From Trichobilharzia regenti (lineage: Eukaryota > Platyhelminthes > Trematoda > Strigeidida > Schistosomatidae): a stretch of DNA of 64,000 nucleotides. This document shows, one piece after another, positions 1 through 8,935 of the stretch. The notes under the pieces are model-generated. The model was not told the origin of the DNA. It saw only the letters and a list, made by a program, of their open reading frames with translations, and ran no database searches. How positions within the stretch are numbered: position 1 is the stretch's first letter; the number at the start of each line of letters is the position of its first letter. The position numbers were made by a program, and so were the translations under genes. The DNA is taken from contig OX235265.1 in assembly GCA_944472135.2 (NCBI GenBank), positions 91,978,984 through 92,042,983 of the forward strand, given 5' to 3'.

Positions 1-600
1 TAGGAAGCATCGTTTCAACTACAGGCCAACGGAACTGACGAAGATATCAAAGCCAGAATCGGAAAAGCAAGACAAGCTTTCATTATTCTTAAGTCTCTAT
101 GGAGATGAACAGCACTCAGCATGAAAATGAAAATAAGATCTGGATTTCCAACTCCAATGTGAAATCAGTGCTACTATACGGATCAGAGACATGCACTGCG
201 CGTCATCAAGGGCACCTCAAACAAACTACCGACCTTCATTAACAGTTGTCTTCGCTCAATACTCAAGATCAGATGGTCAGAAAAGATCAGCAACAGGGAT
301 CTCTAGGAGCGAACCAACTAGGAACCGATTGTGCAACAAATCTGCAGGGAGAAATGGAGGTGGACTGACCATATTGTGAGGAAAACATCAATTGACATCG
401 CACGACAGGGATTGCTCCAGTGGAACGCGAAAGAGAAGCGGCGAGTCGGTCGTCAGTGTGATGGTGACTTGGAGGAGGTCATTTGAAGAGGAGATGAAAG
501 CATGTGGGCAGATTTGGTGGCAGGTGAAAAATTAAGCAGAGAACCAAACGCAATTGAGACGCGTGGCTGAAGCCCTATGTTCCCCTAGGAATAGAAGAAA
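1..600 (+). mobile_element. RTE-clade (SR2-like) LINE, ORF2 C-terminus and 3' end
   Basis: The conceptual reading, with frameshifts, gives the region after the RT domain of RTE LINEs: GTDEDIKARIGKARQAF, then a GSETW-like block, then INSCLRSILKIRW and WRRTD-like residues. It ends in the family 3' tail (GAAGCCCTATGTTCC) and a short run of AAT repeats at 598-612. The copy enters from outside the window, so its 5' part is unseen. Several stops make it a dead copy. Related copies lie at 8936-9990, 14645-15245, 25690-27100, 39580-40580, 47810-48400, 58545-59760 and 60640-61975. Confidence 0.85.
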
Positions 601-1392
601 ATAATAATAATCATTTGGAAAGATATTAAAGCCTAGAGAAAATTGGACGACTTTCTCAGTCCTGTTTGGGATTCTTAGACAATATGTACACAGGACATTC
701 AGGTTTCGAGGGGAGATCACTGATTGTCATGTGATTGAAGAACTTAGACGTTATGGCAAAATATATAATTCCATATTAGATAGATTTATTTTAAATACCA
801 CCCAGTGATGATGATGGAGGATTAACAAGTCGACGACAGGGTTTCGAGCATAAACTATTGTCACTCGTAATCATGTCAATTTATATACATGGCTTCACAG
901 TTTGTTTTATACATATTTTTTGTCTCTTTCTCTCCCCCTTCAGCTCGTTGTTTGTTGATACTTTGCATATCTCGGGCATGGGCGTAGTGTCACTCCGATT
1001 GCACGTGTGGTGTATAGAATCAATGAACAAAGCTTCAGAGACTCTCTACCTAACTACGTTAATTTTTAATACTCTTTTAAGTGCCAATGTCAACCTCTAG
1101 GTAGTCCTTAACGTCAGCACCTACTAAACTTAATTACCTCGGGTAACCTTGATCAGTACTCCACCTAACGTGTAAGTACCGATAAACGAACTCAAAGTGG
1201 AAATACTTGTTATTAGGTAGTGTGCTCAGGTAAAGATATATTTCTGAAACAGATTAAATGTCAAATTCATTCAATAAAACTTATCTGTTAACTGGCTGAG
1301 GTAGCAATGTCAAGAGTGCGCCTAATGATAGCGCAACGAGGGAGACACCCACTTGCTAGCAGTCACGCAGGAAGCAGAGTGAAGACGTGGTG
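601..1392. other. Intergenic/intronic, no gene seen; part of a dispersed repeat
   Basis: No coding signal is recognised. Positions about 880-1015 (pyrimidine-rich, then a GGGCGTAGTGTCA-like stretch) resemble 28690-28830, so this is half of a dispersed repeat whose other half may lie at 2475-2555. Confidence 0.35.
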
Positions 1393-1403
1393 CCATATTA
1401 CAT

Positions 1404-1639
1404 TTTTTCCTTCACGTTCCCAGTGGAACATAGGGCTTCAAGCTGCAGCTTCGAAGTTTCAGTAGCCGTGGTGTTCATTTTTACGGGATGGGGTTGCTAG
1501 CCTCATGCCCAACCTTCCCTCTTTACCAGCATTATTTCTGGCTTAGCGAGGTAAAGGAGTGCGTCGGCGGTCGGGTATCGAACCCCGGACCATGTGCATT
1601 GTCGGCGAGCGTTCTAACAGCTGTGCCACCGACGCACCA
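1404..1639 (-). mobile_element. SINE-B (tRNA-derived head, RTE-like tail), with TSD
   Basis: Read on the minus strand, a tRNA-like head (GTGCGTCGGTGGCACAG with A-box, then a B-box like GGTTCGATACC) is followed by a body and a tail matching the RTE 3' end (GAAGCCCTATGTTCCACTGG). An 11-bp TSD, CCATATTACAT, lies at 1393-1403 and 1640-1650 and fixes both ends. Non-coding. Transcription by Pol III is inferred from the boxes. Confidence 0.85.
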
Positions 1640-1663
1640 CCATATTACATGAATGCGTAAAAC

Positions 1664-2409
1664 TTTTGATGTGGTTTTGTTCTCTGAGCTGGATGGTTAA
1701 TTTGCGAAGCTTTCATCACCCTACTGGGTGACATCTTCAGCGCATACTTCAATTTGAAGTGAGCTTTTAGATTTCTCCAAGACATATTATTAATCATATC
1801 TTTCGGTGACGTTGGTCGTCACTAGTTGATTTTGTGTGTTTTCACAGCTTCTAGGCAGCTACTTGTGGTGTTGGAACTGATTGTTTCTTTGACTTTAACT
1901 TTGACGCTTTGTGTGCGAGGTTTTTTCTATCGGTTGATAAATTTTGTCTATCCCGATGTGGGGGGGAGTGGATATCACTACGCACAGACAACCACGGACA
2001 TCAATTCGACTGGGACAACCAGCGTTCAAATACTACACAGAGGAAACAACAAGAATGATAGAGAATTTTTAGAAGGCTGCCTGGCATTCCAGTGAATCAT
2101 CAATCAATAGACACATCGGGATAGACAAAATTTATCAACCGATAGAAAAAAACCTCGCACACAAAGCGTCAAAGTTAAAGTCAAAGAAACAATCATTTCC
2201 AACACCACAAGTAGCTGCCTAGAAGCTGTGAAAACACACAAAATCAACTAGTGACGACCAACGTCACCGAAAGATATGATTAATAATATGTCTTGGAGAA
2301 ATCTAAAAGCTCACTTCAAATTGAAGTATGCGCTGAAGATGTCACCCAGTAGGGTGATGAAAGCTTCGTAAATTAACCATCCAGCTAAGAGAACAAAACC
2401 ACATCAAAA
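1664..2409. repeat. Near-perfect inverted repeat from PLE 3' ends, about 297-bp arms
   Basis: Left arm 1664-1960 and right arm 2112-2409 are reverse complements with only a handful of differences seen by eye. The roughly 150-bp spacer encodes the C-terminal end of a PLE protein on the plus strand (ILHRGNNKNDREFLEG, about 2026-2076), comparable to the PLE-E ends at 11940-12000 and 15255-15330. This is the inverted pseudo-LTR layout known for Penelope-like elements. A shorter version of the same arms occurs at 8186-8345. Confidence 0.75.
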
Positions 2410-2474
2410 TCATCCACCTGAGCTACAAATCTTCTCTATCATATGCGTAAAACTAAAATTTCAAACATTCAAGG

Positions 2475-2560
2475 TGCACTACACTCTCACCCTATCCCAT
2501 TTTCTTGCGTGATTACATGCAGGTGAATACAATACACTGAAGTGGCTGAGTATTTTTCTA
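2475..2560. repeat. Fragment of dispersed repeat shared with 28825-28890
   Basis: The stretch with CTATCCCATTTTCTTG and GATTACATGCAGGTGAATAC resembles 28845-28885. It may be the second half of the repeat begun at 880-1015, split by the insertions between them. Confidence 0.35.
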
Positions 2561-2619
2561 GGTTGTTTAACTTGACAGGGTCAATCATTCTCGGTCTAGC
2601 TAGCTAAATTTTTATCTTC

Positions 2620-2945
2620 CAATAATCTAGTTCACTCCCGTCTACTACTTTGACCTATTTAATTGACCTCATTGGCAGTCATAATATGGTATTTGGTAAA
2701 TTATATTATTATTTTTTTTCTAATTGGAATTATCCCGTCCTTAAGGTGAGGAAGATTATCTCTGTGAGCGTTGTTTGGCTGGTTGTCTGAAATACAACTC
2801 GAAGTAATTCCAGCCTCATTGCGAATACTACGTAAGGCCTCTGACTTTCCTTCTTTGTATGTCAATACAACGGAGGTTTTGAATTCTGTATTATTTTCTT
2901 CACTTTCATTGCGGTGTGGTGAATCATCACATAGCAACTACGGCG
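2620..2945 (-). mobile_element. PLE-C fragment (linker between RT and GIY-YIG)
   Basis: The minus strand encodes VVLTYKEGKSEALRSIRNEAG, which parallels VVIPYKEGTSGTTLRRTLNKAG at 36910-37020. In PLE proteins this block lies between the RT and the GIY-YIG endonuclease. The lower-coordinate part reads as a broken GIY-YIG start. It has frameshifts and is truncated at both ends. Confidence 0.6.
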
Positions 2946-3399
2946 GGGAGGGGTTAGTGAAGACTGATAAATATTAACAAGGGTTGTGTAATATGAAAGA
3001 CAACCAGAACATCAGGATATTAATGAAGGCACGTGAAGACACGTGCTCAGAATAAATCATGTGATACAGGGTTCACTAACATATTTGTAACGCCCAGAGT
3101 TCAGGTAATTTAGTCTCATTACTATTTCAGCCGGCTCACTCCTGAACTTCACCTATTAGGTGCGCAATCTGGAAAAAACGAAGGTAGGAATTACTCGTTG
3201 CATTTATCTGTATAACTCACCAAACCTCCTCAAGTAATGCACAGTCCAAAATTATATTTCGATAATATTAAAAAGACTATTTAGGAAGAAAAGTATGTGA
3301 TACTATTTAACAACAACAACAACTCAAATGGAAAATACAAAACAAAAATACCTTAACAATGCCGTCACGTAGAGCTATGCAGTCCAAAACTATCTTAGG
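2946..3399. other. No feature recognised
   Basis: AT-rich sequence with a short CAA-repeat tract (3312-3325). No ORF of note, tRNA box pair or repeat seen elsewhere in the window was recognised. Confidence 0.4.
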
Positions 3400-3575
3400 T
3401 AGATGATATTAGATGATTGGAGGTAATCGGCCACAGGAAGCCTTGCTTGACCTAGGTTTCGTGCTAGTTGGCATTCATCAGCAAGGCGTACATGTAATCT
3501 TGAAGGAACTCTCGTCACCCAGTACTGCAGTCAGAGACGTTAACAACACTGAGCTAATCAGGCTTGCAATTGACC
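3400..3575 (-). mobile_element. SINE-3 (tRNA-like head, hammerhead ribozyme), minus strand
   Basis: On the minus strand an A-box-like TTAGCTCAGTG is followed by a body shared with 15470-15615 and 32805-32990. It then carries a complete hammerhead core and ends in CCAATCATCTAATATCATC. The B-box region is deleted relative to 15470-15615, where GCGGGTTCAAATC is present. Confidence 0.65.
3441..3490 (-). ncRNA. Hammerhead ribozyme motif in SINE-3
   Basis: Minus-strand core: CTGATGA (3481-3475), a short stem-loop TGC-CAACTA-GCA, then CGAAAC, a CCTAGG palindrome as minimal stem III, and the cleavage triplet GTC (3451-3449). GCCTTG before the core can pair with CAAGGC after the cut, apart from three unpaired bases. 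All conserved core residues are present. Activity is inferred. With so small a stem III, cleavage might need a dimer. Confidence 0.65.
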
Positions 3576-4020
3576 TCCTGTAGGACTGTAGTGGACCTAC
3601 CTAGAATAATGGCCACATTACACAACTGACTGATAGAATTCAGTCCGCAGCGAAGAAAGGACTAGACACATCACACTAGTTACTAGTGTCCAATCAAAAC
3701 ATTTTAAGCAGGAAATGTGTATTACACAAGAAGCAGATTTAATAAATAACCGAATATCATTAAAAATTATCTGGGAACCAGCGACAACACTCCAAACAAG
3801 GTTGGAATAGAACTTTGTCAGCAAGAATCGTACAGAATGAACACGTTCTTTTTGTAGAGATTTCAAAATCAACCAGTCACTTCACGCAGTAAACCTAACC
3901 TTACGCAAACAAAAACCCAGTCGTAAAACAACATATCATTATTAACATCACAACAGAACAGCGAAGAAGGGCAGTAAATTTAACGATCAACCAGCAACAA
4001 TAACAAATAATAAAGGTTAA
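3576..4020. other. No feature recognised
   Basis: AT-rich. An 84-codon minus-strand open frame (3618-3872) has no recognisable motif and is not called. Confidence 0.35.
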
Positions 4021-4024
4021 TTCA

Positions 4025-4285
4025 AAAGGAAATAGGCTGGAATTTTTCATTATGAGCTGACATTAGTTAGAGGATCATTGGAAAACATGGTGCTACTACA
4101 AAGCTGGTTCGTCCTCGTTTGAGGCTGTTCATCGGTACGCACCCACCCCAGTTCTAGGGTTCGAGCACAAGAATTTCTGGTTAAAAGACTAGCAAGCTCG
4201 TAGACCACTAAGGCACTGGGAGTAACCGATCCAATGGCCGGTCCATAAATTTTAACTTCTGCCAATTCATGAAATAGCGCGACCG
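4025..4285 (-). mobile_element. SINE-2 (tRNA-like head, hammerhead-like core)
   Basis: On the minus strand: a tRNA-like head with AGTGCCTTAGTGG (A-box-like) and GCTCGAACCC (B-box-like), a degraded hammerhead segment (TGAACAGCC..GGACGAA, about 4100-4140), and the family tail ATGTCAGCTCATAATG. It lies head to head with the plus-strand copy at 4290-4580. Confidence 0.55.
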
Positions 4286-4289
4286 TTTC

Positions 4290-4580
4290 AGAATGTCTTC
4301 TTCGATGAGTTACCTCCTAACCTTCAACCTGCTGTACCCTATTTGACACGGCTTCCCTCTAGAACCCTGGGTTAACTGCCTGAATGGGGCCAGTCGCTAC
4401 TGAGCATCAGATCAACCTTGGTGGGTGCGTAGTGATGAAGAGTCACAAACTAGGACGAAACAGCCGGCTGTCCAGTACTCCCTGCAGGTTTTTCAATCAA
4501 TCGCTTTCTAACCGATATCAGCTCATGATGAAATTCTCCAACCAATCAAACGAAATCCCTACAAAACCAATGCTGTAAAA
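4290..4580 (+). mobile_element. SINE-2 copy with hammerhead-like core
   Basis: The plus strand carries GTGATGAAGAGTC..AAACTAGGACGAAACAGC (4430-4467), then CTGTCCAGTAC and the tail ATATCAGCTCATGATGAAAT, ending in CAAAACCAATGC. The core reads as TGAAGA with position 3 changed from C to A, so this copy is probably inactive. The stem I halves are also damaged here. Confidence 0.6.
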
Positions 4581-4849
4581 AGAAGGAAATAAGCAAACAT
4601 CGGGACCATGATTAGGGAAATCTTCAAATAAATATCAATATTTTGAAAATAGGTTGTTTACAGAGAGAGATTTTCAGATCGATTATTTCCCTGAAATATT
4701 CATCTCGTGAAGTAGGATTTTTGAAGAATTTTGTAAACATTACATGCTGTGCGATACGTCAAGTGGTGTGATAGATTCTTTGTACATCATAAATTTGAAT
4801 GCATTCAAACGCCTTCTATGCACAAAATTGTTTCCGACAGTTGCTCTAC

Positions 4850-5005
4850 CTTAATCAGTCCCTTCACTTATGTAGTCAGCATCTTTTCAACTATAGGTGT
4901 CAGCGTGGATGAGGATGCAAAAATCAGAAGCAAGAAGGTGAGACAGACCTCCATCACTCTGAAATCAGTTTGGAAATCGTCTGCAGTCTTTCATGTTTAT
5001 CTACC
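4850..5005 (+). mobile_element. RTE LINE fragment
   Basis: FTYVVSIFSTIGVSVDEDAK and the following ITLKSVWKSSA match the post-RT region of RTE ORF2 (SFTYLGSIV..GTDEDIKARI..ITLKS). This is a short relic abutting a PLE-A fragment. Confidence 0.6.
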
Positions 5006-5118
5006 AGTTTAATTGCTCGTGTTATATAAGCCGGAAAATAGGGCGTGTTGCTCGTCGGATTTCCGAACATCACCCTGCATAGTGGCTAAGGAAAGGACAA
5101 ACAAAATCTACTTTTTTC
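5005..5118 (+). mobile_element. PLE-A GIY-YIG fragment, first part
   Basis: The sequence from GTTTATCTACCAGTTTAATT resembles 6357-6480 and encodes a degraded start of the PLE-A GIY-YIG domain. SINE-A interrupts it at 5119 and it resumes near 5318. Confidence 0.55.
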
Positions 5119-5303
5119 GCGTCGGTGGCACAGTGGTTAGGACTCTCGCCGACCATGCACTTGGTCCGAGGTTCGATCCTCTGCCAGCGCACACCTGATA
5201 TCTATGGTCGGCCTTCAAAATTTAGGCTACCGATATCCATGCTGAAAATTCCATACTTGTACCAAAAATACAGTGTGGAATCAAGCTGTAAATCAAAATA
5301 AAT
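5119..5303 (+). mobile_element. SINE-A (tRNA-derived), inserted in PLE-A
   Basis: Head GCGTCGGTGGCACAGTGG (A-box) and GGTTCGATCCT (B-box), then the SINE-A body (ACCTGATATCTATGGTCGG) and tail (GTGGAATCAAGCTGTAAATC), ending in AAAT repeats. Other copies: 12790-12971, 19155-19333, 24573-24750, 33264-33450, 41941-42124, 49155-49336, 51664-51842 and 55409-55585. Non-coding, with internal Pol III boxes. Confidence 0.85.
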
Positions 5304-5317
5304 AAATAAATAAAAAT

Positions 5318-5535
5318 ATCCCATCTCACCTTGTGGATTCAGAACACAAGACTGATGTCACCGCATACCGACAAATCTCAGTCTCACCTTCAGAGTTCGA
5401 TTACTAAATATTGCTGAGGCCGTTGGGATCCATGTGAAAAAACCTAATTTATGTGTCTAAAATAGGCTAGTTCAGATGATGTCCTGACCTTGGCTATCTG
5501 TGTTTGAATGATCTTCAATTTTTTGTTCAAATTTC
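5318..5535 (+). mobile_element. PLE-A GIY-YIG C-terminal fragment, second part
   Basis: The reading FRVRLLNIAEAVGIHVKKPN matches the minus-strand copy at 7440-7640 (LRVRLLNIGVAVGIHIKKPN), the C-terminal end of the PLE-A protein. It continues the fragment at 5005-5118 across the SINE-A insertion. Confidence 0.6.
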
Positions 5536-5599
5536 CTTAAATTTAGCTGATATTCTATTTGCCATTATACTTTTTTGAAGGAACTTATTTTAAGATGTA

Positions 5600-6770
5600 C
5601 AATGAATGTTCATTTCTTATTCAATAAAGAATATTGCAGACAAATTGATGGTGTAGCTATGCGTTCCCCATTTGGTTCAATCCTAGCTGATATTTTCCTC
5701 GCTAAGTAAGAGAATGGACCACTGAAAGGAGTAATTAATGACTCGGATTTCTACTGTCGATATACGGATGATACATTTCTGGTTATGAAAGACGAAAATG
5801 ATGCAATGAACATCCTTGACAAGTTTATTGATGCCCATTCAACAATAAACTTTACCATAGAGAAAGAAAGTAATGACAGTATCTCATTCCTAGAGGTCTT
5901 CATGGCAAGGAAAGGAGGAAGTGTCTAGGAAAGGAAGGTGTGTAAAGGAAGCCTACAACAACAGGTCAGTACATTCATTTTCGGCTTTGTACCTTTGAAT
6001 TATAAACGTAACCTTGTAGAGTTAGGTAGGTTAATCTGTTCAGACGACTGCCTCAGTGAGGTGCCTAAGATTATTAGAGAATTACTTAGAAAAAATGGTT
6101 AACCAGATAAATTCTTTGAGAAAAATATTAATTCAGCACCTAAGAGAGTCAGTATGGTAACAGTTCCCAAAAAACCAATGTTCACAAAATTGCAGTTCCT
6201 CGGTGACAACATCAGCGAAATAATAACACATCGCTTGGAGAATGCGGTTTAAACAGCTTATTATGCAGTAGAGAGAGGTACGTTGTCTCTTCACAACCAT
6301 CCCTATTCTACGTTCGAGAAATAAGGCTAAACTACGTAAATTTGCCTCCTCTGTGTGTATCTACCAGTTTGACTGCAGCTGCGGAGCCAGCTACATTGGG
6401 CGTAAAATTAGGCAAGTTCATAGTCGTATTTCCGAACATCATTCTGCAGTATGGTTAAGCAAGGGATAAACAAGATCTATCCGTAGCCCTATTGTAGCAC
6501 ACCTTGTAGATAATAGTGAGCATAAGGTTGGTGTTAATACTGCATTTGAAATTGTTTATCGCATTCCTACTAGTCTTAATTTTACTCTATGAGTTTGTCT
6601 TCTACATACCTATAGCTGAAGCAATAGCAATCCACCTGTGGAAGAAGCCAAACCTGTGTGTGTGTGTTCAGAAGAAATTTGTACAGCCACTTTCCTTACC
6701 TTGGCCATCGTTAAATGACTGTATAAACGAGACTACTTCGACCTCCTCCTTCTAAAGCTTTAAAATTATA
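5600..6770 (+). mobile_element. PLE-A: RT C-terminal half and GIY-YIG endonuclease, decayed
   Basis: RT motifs: NGVAMRSPFGSILADIFL (5648-5700), then the catalytic box YTDD (5761-5772) and ISFLEVFMARKGGSV (5881-5926). A linker (KNG-PDKFFEKN, 6093-6130) leads to a GIY-YIG domain (FDCSCGASYIGRK, about 6368-6406). Stops at several places and a changed VAMGSP motif (VAMRSP) make it non-functional. The N-terminal half is missing. Penelope-like proteins normally combine RT and GIY-YIG in one polypeptide, as here. Confidence 0.8.
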
Positions 6771-7085
6771 AAAATTACATTTGTCCAAATTATTTTATTT
6801 TTTCTGACCACTTCATGTTTAATTACGTGTCATCCTCGTAAAATTAATTTATTATAACCATTTCTACCTTTTAATTGTGTGTATTGATTTTCTTCGTTAA
6901 TTATCGCCCCACTGCTTGACATTTTGACACTGACTAATTATTGTTAACAAACATATCAGTGCCACCTGATGGTTGGTAAATTGTTGTATATTGTAATAAA
7001 AATGCTATACGTGTATATTAGAGTAGAGCCAGCGTGAGATGAAGATCAAATTGAAAAGTAAATATTTCTTCGCTCAATCTTTCTG
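6771..7085 (+). mobile_element. PLE-A 3' untranslated region
   Basis: The sequence from TTTGTCCAAATTATTTT to TTCTTCGCTCAATCTTTCTG recurs at 7750-8060, 43235-43530 and, reversed, at 41760-41940 plus 42120-42420. It contains AATAAA-like signals (TAATAAAAATGC near 6995). Confidence 0.75.
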
Positions 7086-7335
7086 TTTTCTAAATGTCTA
7101 AAGGAGGTTTTTTTTACATTAAAATTGAAATCTAGCGAAAATATTCATTCAGACATCTATAAAACACAAAATAATTGAGCAAAGAATATCCTTTACGATA
7201 ATTTCCTTTTCGTTCTCTACAGTTATGTATATATGTTTATATACATGGAATACTTTAGAATAGCATTCAATAACAATATTAGTGTTTTTTCAAAAATTAT
7301 TGATTTGTAAACTAAGATCAATGGAATTACAGTTT
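7086..7335 (-). mobile_element. Inverted PLE pseudo-LTR fragment
   Basis: The segment with AAATCTAGCGAAAATATTC and TTGAGCAAAGAATATCC is the reverse of the PLE end at 41630-41730. It follows directly after a plus-oriented PLE-A 3' end, giving a tail-to-tail junction. Confidence 0.5.
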
Positions 7336-7429
7336 ATTAAAGCTGCTTAAACTATAATAATAATAATGAAGATATAGTAGCGAATAGAATATCAACTAAA
7401 ATTAGGAAAATTCCACAAAATTTCGGGAT

Positions 7430-7630
7430 TATTCAAACCTGGATGGCCAAGCGGGTAATGATATTGTCTGAACTAACTTCTTTTGGATGCATGAATTAGG
7501 CTTTTTAATATGGATCCCCACAGCCACACCAATATTTAGCAATCGAACTCTTAAGACAAAATTTAGATTCGTAGGCATGTTGTAAGTGACTTTGAAAGCA
7601 ACCTTGTTAACATCACTCTTATATTCTGTA
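7430..7630 (-). mobile_element. PLE-A C-terminal fragment, minus strand
   Basis: The minus strand encodes NFVLRVRLLNIGVAVGIHIK, then the PLE-A C-terminus QKKLVQTISLP. It meets a plus-oriented PLE-A end at about 7630 head to head. Confidence 0.6.
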
Positions 7631-8060
7631 TCCACAGGCCAAACCTGTGTGTTCAGAAGCAATTTGTACAGCCACTCTCCTTAACTTGGCCATCGTTACA
7701 GGAATGTATAAACCAGACTACTTCGTCCCTCTCCCCTTAAACCCTTAAAAATTATAATTGTCCAAATTATTTTAGTTTTTTCTGACCAATTCATCTTTAA
7801 TTCCGTGTTATCCTTGTAAAATTAATTTATTCTAACCATTTCTACCTTTTAAATGTGTGTATTGATTTTCTTCGTTAATTATCGCCCCACTGCTTGACAT
7901 TTTGACACTGACTTATTATTGTTAACAAATATATCAGTGCCACTTGACTGGTGAACTATTGTGTATTGTAATAAAACACTGGGGATATATATTAGAGTAG
8001 AGCCAGATATGAGGATCTAACTGAAAAGTAAATAATTCTTCGCTCATTCTTTCTGTTGTC
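7631..8060 (+). mobile_element. PLE-A C-terminus and 3' UTR, plus strand
   Basis: A short C-terminal remnant (CVQKQFVQPLSLTWPS) is followed by the 3' UTR shared with 6771-7085. Confidence 0.7.
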
Positions 8061-8185
8061 TAAATTTTTGTTATTATCATAATTTATGCATCTTTAGTGA
8101 ACTGTAATTCCAATGATCTTAACAAGTCTATATTATTTTTAAAAAAAAACCAATAGCGTTATTAACTAATATTCTGGAATATTTT

Positions 8186-8345
8186 AATGTGGTTGTGTTC
8201 TCTGAGCTGGATGGTTGATTTGCGAAGCTTTCATCACCCCACTGGGTGACATCTTCAGCGCATACTTCATACTGAAGTATGATGAAAGCTTCGCAAATTA
8301 ACCATCCAGCTCAGAGAATACAACCACATCAAAATCATCCACGTG
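8186..8345. repeat. Short palindrome of the PLE end seen at 1664-2409
   Basis: The left arm (about 8191-8239: TGTGGTTGTGTTCTCTGAGC onward) and right arm (8281-8329) are reverse complements, with a central GACATCTTCAGCG spacer. Arm sequence matches the outer part of the 1664-2409 palindrome. Confidence 0.7.
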
Positions 8346-8399
8346 AGCTACAAATCTTCTCTATCATATCTAAATTCTAGAATATTCTATGTATATGAA

Positions 8400-8515
8400 C
8401 ATATACATATACATGCAATTGTAGAAGCAGAAGAGGAAATTATTGAAAAGAACGTTCTTTGCTCAATTATTTTGTTTGTTTGCTTCTAGATGTCTGAACG
8501 AATATTTCCGCTCTC
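8400..8515 (+). mobile_element. PLE pseudo-LTR end fragment
   Basis: GAAATTATTGAAAAGAACG followed by TTCTTTGCTCAATTATTTTG is the PLE-end motif also seen at 41655-41700 and 31205-31250. Confidence 0.5.
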
Positions 8516-8935
8516 TAAAAATGAGGATTTTTAACACCAATATTGAGTCAGTGTTTCTATACGATTCAGAAACGTGGCACTGGTGTCATAAAAATCATTT
8601 TCAACAGCCTATTTCAGAATTTCATGAAAGAATATCTTCTCTGGCTCCATGTTGACGACCGAATGACCAGACCGAAATAATTATCAATAATAGACTTTGG
8701 GAATGACTTATACCAAGGACCTATCACCCAAAAATTTACCAAAGAAAATTAAGATGGATGAGGCACTTAATGAAGAGACCTCTAAGTGACATCACGTGGC
8801 AGGCCGTTGATTGTAAGGAGACCAAACGGAATTGGAAGAGTTGGGTGGTGGTCCCAGGGTTACTGGGGGGAGATCATGTGAGGAGAAGATGAATGCTTAT
8901 AGGCAGTCGCTGCGTCATTTGAAATTATTAGTATT
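8510..8935 (+). mobile_element. RTE LINE 3' fragment
   Basis: The reading MRIFNTNIESVFLYDSETW and later KLRWMRHLMKRPLS matches the post-RT region of RTE ORF2. Stops are present. It runs tail to tail into the minus-strand RTE copy starting at 8936. Confidence 0.65.
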
